A stretch of 6,686 nt of DNA from an uncultured Roseburia sp. (lineage in GTDB: Bacteria; Bacillota; Clostridia; Lachnospirales; Lachnospiraceae): assembly GCA_947564765.1 (NCBI GenBank), contig CANODN010000116.1, positions 1 to 6,686 of the forward strand, given 5' to 3'. Position numbers and translations under genes: made by a program. Under the pieces are notes generated by a model. That model searched no databases. It was not told where the DNA came from and worked only from the letters and a program-made list of their open reading frames with translations. This document shows positions 5,545-6,686 of the stretch, in pieces. The stretch's first letter is position 1; every line of letters starts with the position of its first letter.

Positions 5545-6686
5545 ATGGGTGAAGAGAAAATTATACTGAATATCTGTGGAACGAAAAAAACGTATGAAAA
5601 GGGCACCCGGTATTTGGAAATTGTGAAGGAATATCAGAAGGATTATGCGGATGATATTGTTTTGGTATCTTTTGACAACCGGCTGTTAGAGCTGCACAAA
5701 AGAGCAAAGAAGAGCGGAGAACTCTCCTTTGTTACGACGGCAGATAATGCAGGACGAAAAACATACCGGAGAAGCGTAACGCTTTTGATGCAGAAGGCTT
5801 TGTACAATTTACTGGGCAAAGGAGAATCGGAGGTACGGGTTTTGTACTGCATCAGCCAGGCTTATTATTGTGAGCTGGTAAGGGCGGGAAAGCCAGACGA
5901 AGCCTTTCTCGGGAAACTGAAGCAGGAAATGCTTCGGCTTTCGGACGAGGAACTTCCCATTTTAAAGAGCAGCATAAAAACAGACGATGCGGTCAGGCTG
6001 TTTCGTGACTATGGCATGCCGGAGAAGGAATGTCTGTTTCATTACCGCAGAAGCTCCAGAGTAAATATTTATGATCTGGATCATTATAAGGATTATTTTT
6101 ACGGCTATATGACGGCGCATACAGGGTATCTAAAATATTTTGATCTTAAACCCTATGAAGACGGCTTTGTATTGATGTTTCCGGACAAAAATACAAAAGA
6201 AGTCGCAGAATTTAAACCGTCTGTGAAATATACCGATACCATAAAGCGTTCCAGGGAATGGGGACGCACCATGGGCGTTGATACCATCGGCGCCTTGAAC
6301 AATGCGATTGCCTCCGGAAAGATCCAGGAGATTATTATGGTTCAGGAGGCTTTGATGGAACAGCGGATCGGACAGCTGGCCCAGATGATTACAGAGAGGG
6401 ATAACTGTAAATTTGTTATGATTGCAGGTCCTTCCTCCTCGGGTAAAACAACGTTTTCCCACAGGCTTTCCATACAGCTTATGGCACAGGGCTTAACCCC
6501 CCATCCATTATCGCTGGATAATTATTATTTAGACCGGGAGAAGGCGCCGAGAGATGAAGATGGCAATTTTGACTTTGAATGTCTGGAATCGCTGGATGTA
6601 GAATTGTTTCATCGGGATATGGCGGCTCTTTTAAGAGGCGAAACCGTAGATATGCCTTCTTTTAATTTTAAAACCGGAAATACAAA
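5545..6686 (+). CDS. Nucleoside (uridine-type) kinase with TGS/ThrRS-like N-terminal region (3' partial)
   Basis: The frame is open from the ATG at 5545 to the window edge, showing 380 residues; full members are about 550. The C-terminal visible part is a P-loop kinase of the uridine kinase/phosphoribulokinase group. The Walker A motif is GPSSSGKTTF (295-304), followed by the substrate-site SLDNYYLDR (323-331) with D325 as the likely catalytic Asp, then FDFECLESLDVELFHRDM. The N-terminal region resembles pieces of threonyl-tRNA synthetase. Residues 1-60 fit a TGS-like beta-grasp domain (start YEKGTRYLEI, then VLVSFDNRLLEL). Residues about 140-215 resemble the ThrRS second additional domain (FHYRRSSRVNIYDLDHYKDY, GYMTAHTG). 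No aminoacylation core is present, so this is not a tRNA synthetase. It probably phosphorylates a nucleoside using ATP or GTP, but the substrate cannot be read from the sequence. It follows nif3 by 9 bases and appears to be in the same operon. The end and the kinase lid are outside the window. Confidence 0.87.
   Translation, partial: MGEEKIILNICGTKKTYEKGTRYLEIVKEYQKDYADDIVLVSFDNRLLELHKRAKKSGELSFVTTADNAGRKTYRRSVTLLMQKALYNLLGKGESEVRVLYCISQAYYCELVRAGKPDEAFLGKLKQEMLRLSDEELPILKSSIKTDDAVRLFRDYGMPEKECLFHYRRSSRVNIYDLDHYKDYFYGYMTAHTGYLKYFDLKPYEDGFVLMFPDKNTKEVAEFKPSVKYTDTIKRSREWGRTMGVDTIGALNNAIASGKIQEIIMVQEALMEQRIGQLAQMITERDNCKFVMIAGPSSSGKTTFSHRLSIQLMAQGLTPHPLSLDNYYLDREKAPRDEDGNFDFECLESLDVELFHRDMAALLRGETVDMPSFNFKTGNT

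Noticed and set aside
1154..6462. Antisense frames of 60-119 codons throughout dnaG, rpoD, trmK, nif3 and the kinase gene
   Set aside because: All lie opposite strongly recognised genes, have composition expected of reverse-strand shadows, and show no ribosome binding sites or family motifs.
1..6686. CRISPR array, tRNA or rRNA genes, insertion sequence or phage attachment site
   Set aside because: I saw no regularly spaced repeats, no tRNA or rRNA signatures, no transposase or integrase, and no terminal inverted repeats with target duplications.

Overview
The window looks like a low-to-mid GC Gram-positive genome of the class Clostridia, most likely Lachnospiraceae. The grounds are AGGAGG-type ribosome binding sites, the compact dnaG-rpoD-trmK-nif3 order, a 385-residue housekeeping sigma factor of the SigA type, and a TGS/ThrRS-like nucleoside kinase at the right edge. 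Taxonomy is inferred from family resemblance, not from a search.

Layout. Bases 1-175 are the last 57 codons of RNase Y (rny), followed by a convincing intrinsic terminator (184-214). Bases 215-362 are an unusually GC-rich intergenic stretch with no gene I can support. A good sigma-A promoter (363-391) and a ribosome binding site then lead into a 200-codon ORF (423-1025) with a signal peptide. From 1043 onward everything is on the + strand and tightly packed: dnaG (primase), rpoD (sigma A), trmK (tRNA m1A22 methyltransferase), nif3-like metal protein, and a nucleoside kinase cut off by the window edge. Gaps are 17, 36, 4, 1 and 9 bases. I see no terminator inside this run, so it reads as one operon linking replication priming, transcription initiation and tRNA modification.

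The main anomaly is the ORF at 423-1025. Its first about 176 codons encode an exported beta-rich protein that stops partway through an Fn3-like domain. Its last 24 residues (from base 951) instead look like the C-terminus of a dGTP triphosphohydrolase (dgt), the gene that usually sits just before dnaG in these bacteria. Codon use changes at the same place: none of 12 leucine codons before base 951 are TTA/TTG, against 11 of the first 18 in dnaG. So the window appears to contain an in-frame junction between two unrelated loci. It could be a genuine deletion or rearrangement that removed dgt and placed dnaG-rpoD behind a foreign promoter. It could equally be a chimeric assembly joining two genomes. 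Sequence alone cannot decide between them, and nothing else in the window looks like a new system.
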